Shown here: in pieces, positions 8,458 through 15,783 of the stretch
How the letters are laid out: each line of letters opens with the position of its first letter
Numbering within the stretch: position 1 is the first letter of the stretch
Notes under the pieces: model-generated
Database searches by the model: none
What the model was told of the DNA's origin: nothing
What the model saw: the letters and a program-made list of their open reading frames with translations, nothing else
Assembly: GCF_018141165.1 (NCBI RefSeq)
Contig: NZ_CP058558.1
Location: forward strand, 186,001-250,000
Direction of reading: 5' to 3'
Length of the DNA stretch: 64,000 nucleotides
Source: Alkaliphilus sp. B6464
Lineage (GTDB): Bacteria; Bacillota; Clostridia; Peptostreptococcales; Natronincolaceae
Position numbers and translations under genes: made by a program

Positions 8458-8940
8458 ATGGCAAAAGAGCCTTCATTGGATTTTCTAAAATCTATTTCAA
8501 AATTTAAAAGAAACACACTTAATAAAAAAAGTGGGACATATAATTACAAATCAAGACTCAAACTGATAGATGACTTTCTAATTACAAAACAAGAAATTGA
8601 AACTGGTAAATATGAAAAAACTTTAAAAGAAAATAATTCAGATGAAGTAATATCACAAATACATCACAGAATCGAAAGATATAGATTCTTTGTGAATTCC
8701 CTTCCTACCGAAGTTAAAATACCAAAAAAACTGCATGATTCTTTTGACAATAAGAACGATATATATAAATATTTTATAAACTTTAGAAGAAAAAATAAGA
8801 TTTGTTTCAGTTTGCCAAAAAAGGTTGATGAACTTGAACTTGAAATCGCTATGAAAATCATAGATAATTTTTATATAATAGATATAATGGAATATGATAA
8901 AGAATTAGTAAAGTTTAAAAAAATCACTTTTGAATACTAG
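8458..8940 (+). CDS. Unknown cytoplasmic charged protein
   Basis: 160 residues. The start is ATG 8458, because GAAAGAGGTG sits just before it; an earlier in-frame ATG at 8440 would contain the ribosome site. Lys-rich and helical, no membrane segment, no family recognised. It ends 17 nt before the signal peptidase start and is likely co-transcribed with it. Confidence 0.6.
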   Translation: MAKEPSLDFLKSISKFKRNTLNKKSGTYNYKSRLKLIDDFLITKQEIETGKYEKTLKENNSDEVISQIHHRIERYRFFVNSLPTEVKIPKKLHDSFDNKNDIYKYFINFRRKNKICFSLPKKVDELELEIAMKIIDNFYIIDIMEYDKELVKFKKITFEY

Positions 8941-8956
8941 CAAGGGAGGTACTGGC

Positions 8957-9520
8957 ATGAAAGATAATGTTTTTGAAGTTGCCAACCATAAAAATGAACA
9001 ATACAAGTGGATTAATAAAAAAGAAATATTTGAATGGATTCGATTAACCCTATTGGCACTAAGCATAGTGTTCTTATTAAACAATTACTTTATAGTTAAT
9101 GCATCAGTGCCAACTGGTTCTATGATCGGAACTATTATGCCTAATGATCGTGTTATCGCAAGTCGAATGTCTTATTTTATATCAACTCCTCAAAGGGGTG
9201 ATGTAGTAATTTTTAAATATCCTGATGACGAAAAAATTCTGTTTGTTAAAAGGATTATAGGTCTTCCTAATGATGAAATTTATATTAATAATGGTAAAGT
9301 ATATATAAATGAAGAAGTTATAGATGAACCATATGTTAATGAAATAATCCAAGGAGAATTTGGTCCTTACAAAGTACCAATTAATAAATATTTTATGTTA
9401 GGCGATAACAGGAATGATTCTCAGGATTCTCGCTTTTGGAAAAATAAATATGTTTCTAGGAGCGATATATTAGGGAAAGCAACTTTCAAATATTATCCGA
9501 AGTTTAAATTAATTAAGTAA
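8957..9520 (+). CDS. lepB: Type I signal peptidase
   Basis: 187 residues from ATG 8957 (AGGGAGGT upstream). One N-terminal membrane helix (about 22-42). Box B VPTGSM gives catalytic Ser55, box D VKRIIGLP gives Lys98, and box E MLGDNRNDSQDSR is intact. This matches the short Gram-positive SipS type that removes Sec signal peptides outside the membrane. Many nearby genes encode exported proteins, so a dedicated peptidase is plausible. It is distinct from the prepilin peptidase at 61855. Confidence 0.93.
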   Translation: MKDNVFEVANHKNEQYKWINKKEIFEWIRLTLLALSIVFLLNNYFIVNASVPTGSMIGTIMPNDRVIASRMSYFISTPQRGDVVIFKYPDDEKILFVKRIIGLPNDEIYINNGKVYINEEVIDEPYVNEIIQGEFGPYKVPINKYFMLGDNRNDSQDSRFWKNKYVSRSDILGKATFKYYPKFKLIK

Positions 9521-9522
9521 AG

Positions 9523-9553
9523 ACACTATCAATCAAAATGATAGTGTTTTTAC
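9523..9553 (+). terminator. Intrinsic terminator after lepB
   Basis: 8-bp stem ACACTATC/GATAGTGT, 9-nt loop, TTTTTA. Confidence 0.85.
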
Positions 9554-9563
9554 TTTTTACAAC

Positions 9564-9593
9564 TTGAAGTAGATAAGTAATAGAGTCTATAAT
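9564..9593 (+). promoter_or_regulatory. Promoter for the 9623 gene
   Basis: TTGAAG (9564-9569), 18-bp spacer, TATAAT (9588-9593); ATG follows 30 nt later. Confidence 0.65.
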
Positions 9594-9622
9594 ACATAAA
9601 ATCTAATTTTGGAGGTGTTTTT

Positions 9623-10342
9623 ATGAAAAAAAGAATTATTGTATATGCTGTAACCCTTGCTATGGTACTTTTCCCTACAAACGTAGTATATGCTAATATG
9701 AATTTTGATATTGGAATGGATAACATTATGATGGATCAATCTATGCAAATGGTACTAGATCAAGTATATATGGGAATGGAGAGCAGTGAATTTATTTCTG
9801 ATAGTGCTGCTTATAATAATACGATTGATGACTTTTTAAATAATCCTATGTTTTTTCACGATTATTTAGGGGATGTTTCCCTAGATGGAAACATAGGACT
9901 AGATGCCTTTATGGATATAGGGCAAGAACTAGAATTCTCACAGGCTATTTTTGATGGAGATTGGTCTAAAGATTTTAATGATTTTTTTAGTAATTCCGTT
10001 GCAGAAATACCAATGGATATTTATATGGTAGGTATGGATCCTACTGAAAATGCAATTTCTATTTTTGATGATTTTACAAACTCTAATCTTAATGACATTC
10101 ATGGTGATGCATTGGGTTTAAATGCTCAATTGGAGAGTCCAGAACAACAACTTATGAATTCATTAATTCCTGAAGAAAATACAGATATGATAGAGGCAGA
10201 GCAAGGAGAAAGTTCTAATATCCCTACACAAGATAATGGTTCTGATAATCCAAGCAGTAAAGGTATAGATATTATTAAACCTAAAGATGATCCTAAGTCA
10301 GATGTCATTGATAATTCATCAATGAATGTTCCAAAAGATTAA
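9623..10342 (+). CDS. Secreted acidic protein, unknown
   Basis: 239 residues, ATG 9623 with TGGAGGTG upstream. Clear signal peptide (KKRIIVYAVTLAMVLFP, cleavage probably after VYA). The mature part is very rich in Asp, Met and Asn, with repeated MDI/MGM segments, then a Ser/Asn/Pro/Lys-rich tail. No membrane anchor or cell-wall motif. No family recognised. Monocistronic between its own promoter and a terminator. Confidence 0.55.
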   Translation: MKKRIIVYAVTLAMVLFPTNVVYANMNFDIGMDNIMMDQSMQMVLDQVYMGMESSEFISDSAAYNNTIDDFLNNPMFFHDYLGDVSLDGNIGLDAFMDIGQELEFSQAIFDGDWSKDFNDFFSNSVAEIPMDIYMVGMDPTENAISIFDDFTNSNLNDIHGDALGLNAQLESPEQQLMNSLIPEENTDMIEAEQGESSNIPTQDNGSDNPSSKGIDIIKPKDDPKSDVIDNSSMNVPKD

Positions 10343-10354
10343 TTAATAAAAAAG

Positions 10355-10382
10355 AACTCTAGGTGGTTAGCCTAGAGTTTTC
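10355..10382 (+). terminator. Terminator between convergent genes
   Basis: 9-bp stem AACTCTAGG/CCTAGAGTT, 7-nt loop, then TTC; AAAAAA on the other side supports minus-strand termination too. Confidence 0.75.
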
Positions 10383-10385
10383 TGG

Positions 10386-10733
10386 TTATATTGCTAAATC
10401 TTTTGAATTTAAGTTAAATACTGTTGTACTGTATTTGTTTATATATCTCTGTAACTGATTTTGTTCAATAAATTTTGTGACAACAATTTCAGTGCCTATT
10501 ACAAGTTCAGCAGCATAAATTCCATTATTAATGATGAATCTTTGATTTGCTTTAATTCCCTCTAAATCAACTGACTTAGCATTTTCTAAGAACAATTTGA
10601 GATTATTAAGAACAAATAAATCATCACTCTCTGAATTTTCAGCAATTGACGGACATGTATCATATGCTCTATTTGTCATCACCATTTTAAATTCCCAACC
10701 TAAAACATTAACAAAAACTTTTTCCTTTTTCAT
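10386..10733 (-). CDS. Unknown small soluble protein
   Basis: 115 residues, ATG 10733 behind AAGGAGGAG. Predicted alpha/beta, no signal peptide, one Cys. No family recognised. Own promoter (TTGAAA, 18 bp, TAAAAT) directly upstream. Confidence 0.55.
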   Translation of the reverse strand: MKKEKVFVNVLGWEFKMVMTNRAYDTCPSIAENSESDDLFVLNNLKLFLENAKSVDLEGIKANQRFIINNGIYAAELVIGTEIVVTKFIEQNQLQRYINKYSTTVFNLNSKDLAI

Positions 10734-10785
10734 TATGTATTCTCCTCCTTAAATAAATAAAAACCTAATATAATTATGTAAAGAG

Positions 10786-10815
10786 ATTTTAGAGAATCAT
10801 ATTTTTACTTTTCAA
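10786..10815 (-). promoter_or_regulatory. Promoter for the 10733 gene
   Basis: TTGAAA (10815-10810), 18-bp spacer, TAAAAT (10791-10786). Confidence 0.6.
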
Positions 10816-10852
10816 GTCTTTTTTTTAAAAATAAGGATGAAGAAAAATATCT

Positions 10853-11227
10853 TCAATCCTTATCATATTTTCGCATTTTAAGTTGTTCAATAAACTCTGG
10901 TATGGAAATCCCATCCTCTTTAGACTCCAATGTGTATATTTTAGAATCTTTATCAAAACTAACTCTCTTGTTCAGAAACCCTAAATCAGTAATAAATACT
11001 TCTATTGTATTATTTTTCTTTTTAGCAGTTCCAATAATTAAGTAGTTTGTCCATGTTTTCTCACAAGGAAATTCTTTTGTAAAATAAACGGTATCTTCTG
11101 ATGAAAAATGTATTTCCTTCATCTTTCTTTCAATTTGTTTTTCTATATCAACCTTATTTATATTATTATCTTCTACTTTATTCAAAACACTTAAAGCATA
11201 ATTTATTGAAATTAACTTTTTAGTCAC
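10853..11227 (-). CDS. Unknown small soluble protein
   Basis: 124 residues from GTG 11227 with GAGGG upstream. Charged and helical N-terminus, then beta strands. No recognised family or export signal. The start is uncertain because of the GTG codon. Confidence 0.5.
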   Translation of the reverse strand: MTKKLISINYALSVLNKVEDNNINKVDIEKQIERKMKEIHFSSEDTVYFTKEFPCEKTWTNYLIIGTAKKKNNTIEVFITDLGFLNKRVSFDKDSKIYTLESKEDGISIPEFIEQLKMRKYDKD

Positions 11228-11290
11228 CTAACATCCCTCGCTTTATACTTCATTATGCCAAAATTCCTTATTATCATTATTATGTATTAG

Positions 11291-11320
11291 AATATACCAT
11301 ATTTAAATTTATAAAGTCAA
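11291..11320 (-). promoter_or_regulatory. Promoter for the 11227 gene
   Basis: TTGACT (11320-11315), 18-bp spacer, TATATT (11296-11291). Confidence 0.6.
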
Positions 11321-11364
11321 ATATTCTTAATTTCTATTTCAAACATTCAAATTTTAAAAATATC

Positions 11365-11373
11365 TGTTATAAT
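11365..11373 (+). promoter_or_regulatory. Extended -10 promoter for the 11410 gene
   Basis: TGTTATAAT, a perfect TGn extended -10, 37 nt before the ATG. Confidence 0.5.
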
Positions 11374-11409
11374 TTAATTATTATATTTACATAGGGAGGT
11401 TTTCTATCT

Positions 11410-11634
11410 ATGATATTTAAACAACAAGAGGTTCAGTTCATAAGTGGTGAAATGAACAATCAAAAAGGAATATTTAAGGATATTTTAAAAATTGTAAACC
11501 TAACAAATTCTATTTGTAGTTTAGAGGTAAATGGGAAACTTTATACTGAAGAAAAATCAAACTTTATATTTACAAATAATGAAATAGAAAATAAGTGGAA
11601 TTATGGAGACGTTATTATAGAAGAAATAAAATAA
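11410..11634 (+). CDS. Unknown small protein
   Basis: 74 residues, ATG 11410 behind AGGGAGG. Soluble, with alternating strand and turn pattern. No family recognised. Bounded by its own promoter and a bidirectional terminator. Confidence 0.5.
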   Translation: MIFKQQEVQFISGEMNNQKGIFKDILKIVNLTNSICSLEVNGKLYTEEKSNFIFTNNEIENKWNYGDVIIEEIK

Positions 11635-11637
11635 AAA

Positions 11638-11665
11638 AAGGTGAGTCAATCTCACCTTAATTTAT
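11638..11665. terminator. Bidirectional terminator
   Basis: 8-bp stem AAGGTGAG/CTCACCTT with loop TCAAT; A-run on the left and TAATTTATTTT on the right serve both convergent genes. Confidence 0.8.
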
Positions 11666-12288
11666 TTTATCGCCCTTTCTATTTCCTTTAGTTTATTAAA
11701 ATGAATGTAATTCTTAGGAACCGTTTTTCTCTTTATCGGAGCACCGTATTTAATAAATATATCATTAAAAAATGATGTAACCCTGTAGGTAAATACACTA
11801 ACTAAATTATAATCAGTTAAATATTGATATGTTTTATTAACGACATGATAAATCTTTTCTTCTAAAATCTCCTCATTTATTCCTTTTTTAATCTCATTTT
11901 CAAGGTACTTTATTTTCAATCCGTTAAAATACTTCTTAAAAATATCATCTATCCATATAATAACTTTATTATCTTTTTCAAATATAATAATTAATATCCT
12001 CTTGTCTTTTGTCTTACCTATTTGCAATTCTAATTCCATGTTATCAAGAAAAAATTCAGATTCCCTTATACCACACTCCTTTAAAGTGATAATGGACATA
12101 TTTATAGGTTTTTTACTTTCTAATAATCTAATTCTTTCCTTCAGAAGATTTTTATATTGTTCATCTTCAATCATCATAGCGTCATCATGTATTCTGGAGG
12201 TATTTGACACAAGAGTTCGATTACTATTAGTAAAAAGGGCAGCCCAAAGCATAAAAATTATAATTAATATTGCAATATATGCTTTCAT
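11662..12288 (-). CDS. TPM-domain-like membrane-anchored protein
   Basis: 208 residues from ATG 12288, chosen because AAAGGTGATAA precedes it; a longer start at 12306 lacks a site. One N-terminal membrane helix (AYIAILIIIFMLWAALF), then a domain with VHDDAMM-like start and a KRILIIIFEKDNKVIIWIDD core, resembling TPM (DUF477) repair/phosphatase-like domains that sit outside the membrane. Identification is by pattern only. Convergent with the small gene at 11410. Confidence 0.5.
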   Translation of the reverse strand: MKAYIAILIIIFMLWAALFTNSNRTLVSNTSRIHDDAMMIEDEQYKNLLKERIRLLESKKPINMSIITLKECGIRESEFFLDNMELELQIGKTKDKRILIIIFEKDNKVIIWIDDIFKKYFNGLKIKYLENEIKKGINEEILEEKIYHVVNKTYQYLTDYNLVSVFTYRVTSFFNDIFIKYGAPIKRKTVPKNYIHFNKLKEIERAIK

Positions 12289-12358
12289 ATTTATCACCTT
12301 TTTCATATAAAGTTTTTATACTTTATTAAAAAATGTTTCCACATCTCAAATAAAAATT

Positions 12359-12384
12359 AAAGAGGCTAGGAAACCAGCCTCTTT
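12359..12384 (-). terminator. Terminator for the NucS-like gene
   Basis: 9-bp stem AAAGAGGCT/AGCCTCTTT, 8-nt loop, followed on the minus strand by AATTTTTATTTG. Confidence 0.8.
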
Positions 12385-12419
12385 GAGCAAATATAATCTG
12401 ATAATTTCATAATCATATA

Positions 12420-13370
12420 CTAAAATTGTTTTATGAATGTAAATTTATCGTATCTTTTCTCAAAATAGTAGAGTTCAGCATCAATTTCTTTCAATTCATC
12501 TATAATAGGTTTATCTAACATAGGTGTAACCGCAACCTTTCTGATATTATCATCTTTAAATATCTTTTTTACATCTTTTGTATATGCATTAAGTTGCCAT
12601 GTTAAATCTTTTGGTCTGCTATTTGCCTTTAACTCAACTACCACCTTGTTTTTTTGTTCATCTTCACATAGCAAATCAATAATACCACTATCTATTTCAT
12701 ATTGTCTTTTAAGAACCTTAAAACCTTCTAATACACCTCTGTTGTTTACTATATAATCCTCTACCTCTTTTTCTGTTGATTTTTCATTTTCAGCATTATA
12801 TATATCTTCATATCTGCAATAATATTCATCTATTGTAAGTGCAAAATCATTATGGTCTAAAGGATACGTTACCCCCTCTATCATTCTTGGAGAATTTACG
12901 GCCATTATCTCAAAATCATTATATAATAGAAAAAGCATAAAATGTTTATATCTGAATTGATAGTAAGGATGTGTTTTCTTTTCATATTTAAATTTTTGTT
13001 CTGTAATAACTTTATATTTTCCAAAGAATTCTTTTAAAATTTCTTTCTTGACAACTTTCTGCCCTTTTAAATTTGTAGCAATCATTTCAAGATGCCTAAA
13101 TGAAAAATCATCTACTATATTCTCAAGGCTATAAGTTCCTTGAAAAAACCTTTTATATATTTTTGTATCATAAAAATGGAAGCCATTTTGATTTGGCATA
13201 TTTAATTCTCTTATTAAAAATTCAATCAAATTTTTTGTATCTATTTTTTTATTATTAAAATAAATCATATATCTAATAAAAAATATCATCATCGTTTCAT
13301 GTTCGGATGATTTGTTATACATATATTTTAATTCATCTACTATTTTTTCTTGTAATAAACTTTCCATCAT
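12420..13370 (-). CDS. NucS-like PD-(D/E)XK nuclease-domain protein
   Basis: 316 residues, ATG 13370 (second ATG at 13367), with TTGAGGTGAA upstream. Residues 1 to about 190 are an unrecognised helical region. The C-terminal about 110 residues carry the DUF91/NucS pattern: GIIDLLCEDEQ then KVVVELKAN, that is D...ExK of the PD-(D/E)XK fold, and QLNAY. NucS cuts mismatched or branched DNA in Actinobacteria and Archaea; many Clostridia carry orphan versions of unknown role. A one-mismatch copy of the 17-bp element sits 24 nt upstream. Confidence 0.7.
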   Translation of the reverse strand: MMESLLQEKIVDELKYMYNKSSEHETMMIFFIRYMIYFNNKKIDTKNLIEFLIRELNMPNQNGFHFYDTKIYKRFFQGTYSLENIVDDFSFRHLEMIATNLKGQKVVKKEILKEFFGKYKVITEQKFKYEKKTHPYYQFRYKHFMLFLLYNDFEIMAVNSPRMIEGVTYPLDHNDFALTIDEYYCRYEDIYNAENEKSTEKEVEDYIVNNRGVLEGFKVLKRQYEIDSGIIDLLCEDEQKNKVVVELKANSRPKDLTWQLNAYTKDVKKIFKDDNIRKVAVTPMLDKPIIDELKEIDAELYYFEKRYDKFTFIKQF

Positions 13371-13394
13371 TTCACCTCAATTTTAAAATACTAT

Positions 13395-13411
13395 TTTTAA
13401 AATAACACATA
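13395..13411 (-). promoter_or_regulatory. Near-copy (variant) of the TGTGTTATGTT element
   Basis: TATGTGTTATTTTAAAA on the minus strand, one mismatch to the 11-bp core, ending 24 nt before the NucS-like start. Confidence 0.5.
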
Positions 13412-13421
13412 AAAATTATGC

Positions 13422-13449
13422 TTGATAATATTAAAAAAGGTTCTATATC
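13422..13449 (+). promoter_or_regulatory. Promoter for the 13474 gene
   Basis: TTGATA (13422-13427), 16-bp spacer, TATATC (13444-13449). Confidence 0.45.
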
Positions 13450-13473
13450 ATTTTCTTTAAAGGAGTGATATAC

Positions 13474-14079
13474 ATGAATAAAATATTGATTACAACTGAA
13501 AAAGAAATTCCCGTTATTAAATATACAGGTTGTGCCAACTGTAACTTACCTTGTGGAAAAAGAGAAAAAAATGTGCCTAAACGTGGCTGCTGTTGGTATG
13601 ATGTAGAATTAGATCTTTATGATATAAAAAATATAATTGATAGAGATAAATCTATTTTTATTGATATAATATCTAAACATCCATATATAATTGATGCAGA
13701 TCTAAATGTTATATATTTCTCTGCAAATAAGATAAATAATAATGAGAATAGAGAGAATAAAGTATGTATTTTCTTTGAAAAAGATAAGGGATGCTCTTTG
13801 CCTGTTTATGCAAGACCCTTTATATGCAGGGTTACTCTATGCCCTCATTTAAGAAAGTATATAGATACTAAAGAATATATAAAAATAAAGCAAGTAAATA
13901 ACCTAATTTATAGACATAGAATAAAGTATTTAGATTTATTAAATAGAGAACTGTATGAACGAGGAATAGAAATGAATAAAATTGATTTAATAATAGAAAT
14001 ACTAGAATCATTACCAAAACTAAAACCTCTTGAAATTCAAAATGCAGAAGTTTATGTAAAAAGTAATTGTTTAATATAA
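13474..14079 (+). CDS. Cysteine-rich YkgJ-like (zinc/iron-chelating type) protein
   Basis: 201 residues from ATG 13474 (AAAGGAGTG upstream; an in-frame GTG at 13465 is rejected as overlapping the site spacing). Cys pattern CANCNLPCG, RGCCW, VCIFF, GCSLP, FICRVTLCPH: a CxxCxxxC start plus later Cys, typical of the CxxCxxCC/YkgJ family thought to bind Zn or Fe-S. Soluble. Function unknown. Flanked by a bidirectional terminator. Confidence 0.6.
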   Translation: MNKILITTEKEIPVIKYTGCANCNLPCGKREKNVPKRGCCWYDVELDLYDIKNIIDRDKSIFIDIISKHPYIIDADLNVIYFSANKINNNENRENKVCIFFEKDKGCSLPVYARPFICRVTLCPHLRKYIDTKEYIKIKQVNNLIYRHRIKYLDLLNRELYERGIEMNKIDLIIEILESLPKLKPLEIQNAEVYVKSNCLI

Positions 14080-14105
14080 AAAGGACTAGAAACCTAGTCC
14101 TTTTT
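14078..14105. terminator. Bidirectional terminator
   Basis: 12-bp perfect stem AAAAAGGACTAG/CTAGTCCTTTTT with loop AAAC. Confidence 0.9.
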
Positions 14106-14108
14106 ATA

Positions 14109-15671
14109 TTAATCATTTATTATACTTACAGAAATATTTTTAAATGTACCATTCTGTTGACTTATAGTAAATGGACCATAACCTCCTGTTAAAAATGGAT
14201 TATCATTGTCTGTATAATCAATAATCAAATTTTCTCCATTATATATTTTTATATTATTTCCCACAACTTCAAATTTCATATTATACCATATATTAAAGTT
14301 CCATCTCCAAGATGAATAATCAACAAGTTTTTTAACCACACCATTAGTTACTTTATATAAACCAGTTATATAAATATGTGAATCTGTACCTTTGCTAAAA
14401 GCAAATATGTACATATTATTTAAATCTTGCATCCTAAAAGCCATTCCAATATTATCGTCATCACCCGCATTAGGAGTTACTGCCATTGATACATTAACTT
14501 TATAATCTTTTAAATTAACATCCTCTGGATTCCAAAACCCTGTCCATCCAACATTTTTAGTAGAATATATAGACTTGCTAGTTGAATTGTATTTCCACTC
14601 CCCTGATTTAGAATCTGTTTTAATATAATTATTCCAATCATCAAATATTGCCTTCATTGGATCTTTAGTGTCAAATGTTTTAGTTGTCCATTCAGATGCT
14701 TTTCCAAAATTATCTATTGCTCTTACCTTTACTGTATGTGTTCCTTGGGTGTACAAATCATTTTCACTTTTTCCAACCCATTCATATCTTAGTTGGTCTC
14801 CATCAGGATCTATAGATGAAGCCCCTAATATAATTTCATAAAGACCGTTTACAATTCTGCCTGTTACATTCATAGCAATAGTAGGTCTTTGTGGAGCCTG
14901 ATTGACCCATTCTACATTAAATATTTTACTTTCCTTTGCAGTTTTTACTTCAATAGTATTAACCTTATCTCTTTCCACTATTAATTCTGATTTAAATGTT
15001 TTAAATTGACTCTTAGCAGCATATATGTTATCCATATGTTTTGCATAAGCAATATTTTCATATTCAACTGGAATTTCTGAATTATTTACTAGAACTTTTA
15101 TTGTCTCATTCGCAGGAACTTCTCCAGTCATCAATGTGTTTGAACCTTTCATTATATTATTTCTAGTCATAGACAGCATTTTATCTGCAACCTTAACATT
15201 TCTAATTTCTCCATTAACAGAAGAAAAAACCAACTCTCCATATTCATCCATTAAGCCTCCCGCATAAAATACTCTATTGCTTTCTTTTGAATATACAAAG
15301 TAATCTTCTGAATCTTTATCATAGCCATGCTTTAAATTAGTATGATATTCTTTGCTTTGCTCCAAATTGATTTTATAAAGTTCTTCACCTGAATCTCCAA
15401 TAGAAGTTATTGCTTTAAGTAAATTTTGATTCGGTGTTATTTTTTCTCCAAGTGGTAAAGAGTTTTTATTAGAATCATATATTACTATTGCTTTTTCAAG
15501 ACTTTCAATATCCATAATTAACGAAGCAACATCAGCATTTCTCTTAACACCTATAAATCTTGGAACCGCTAATCCTGCTAATAACCCTAACACAATGATC
15601 GAAATAATCAACTCAACAACTGTAAACTTTTGTTTCTTTCTTTTATTTGAAAGTTTTAATATCATATCCAT
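14109..15671 (-). CDS. Large prepilin-like surface protein with Ig-like and LamG-like domains
   Basis: 520 residues; start ATG 15671 behind AAAGGAGGGG (an upstream in-frame ATG at 15740 lies in the promoter). N-terminal class-III-like segment QKFTVVELIISIIVLGLL resembles GspG/PilA pseudopilins (Glu at +5), but the residue before the Phe is Lys, not the Gly that prepilin peptidases need. Then a pilin-like region, an Ig-like repeat (SSIDPDGDQLRYEWVG) shared with the next upstream gene, and a C-terminal concanavalin/LamG-like fold. Probably a surface-exposed, membrane-anchored adhesin. Own promoter. Confidence 0.65.
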   Translation of the reverse strand: MDMILKLSNKRKKQKFTVVELIISIIVLGLLAGLAVPRFIGVKRNADVASLIMDIESLEKAIVIYDSNKNSLPLGEKITPNQNLLKAITSIGDSGEELYKINLEQSKEYHTNLKHGYDKDSEDYFVYSKESNRVFYAGGLMDEYGELVFSSVNGEIRNVKVADKMLSMTRNNIMKGSNTLMTGEVPANETIKVLVNNSEIPVEYENIAYAKHMDNIYAAKSQFKTFKSELIVERDKVNTIEVKTAKESKIFNVEWVNQAPQRPTIAMNVTGRIVNGLYEIILGASSIDPDGDQLRYEWVGKSENDLYTQGTHTVKVRAIDNFGKASEWTTKTFDTKDPMKAIFDDWNNYIKTDSKSGEWKYNSTSKSIYSTKNVGWTGFWNPEDVNLKDYKVNVSMAVTPNAGDDDNIGMAFRMQDLNNMYIFAFSKGTDSHIYITGLYKVTNGVVKKLVDYSSWRWNFNIWYNMKFEVVGNNIKIYNGENLIIDYTDNDNPFLTGGYGPFTISQQNGTFKNISVSIIND

Positions 15672-15710
15672 ACAAAACCCCTCCTTTATATTATTTGATG
15701 TATGATGTAT

Positions 15711-15740
15711 ATTATAATTTATATTTTCTTTATATTTCAA
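15711..15740 (-). promoter_or_regulatory. Promoter for the 15671 gene
   Basis: TTGAAA (15740-15735), 18-bp spacer, TATAAT (15716-15711). Confidence 0.7.
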
Positions 15741-15756
15741 TTCTTTATATTAATAA

Positions 15757-15783
15757 AAACTAGGGAATTTTCCCTAGTTTTTA
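15757..15783 (-). terminator. Terminator of the PA14 surface protein gene
   Basis: 10-bp stem AAACTAGGGA/TCCCTAGTTT with loop ATTT and T-runs on both sides. Confidence 0.85.
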
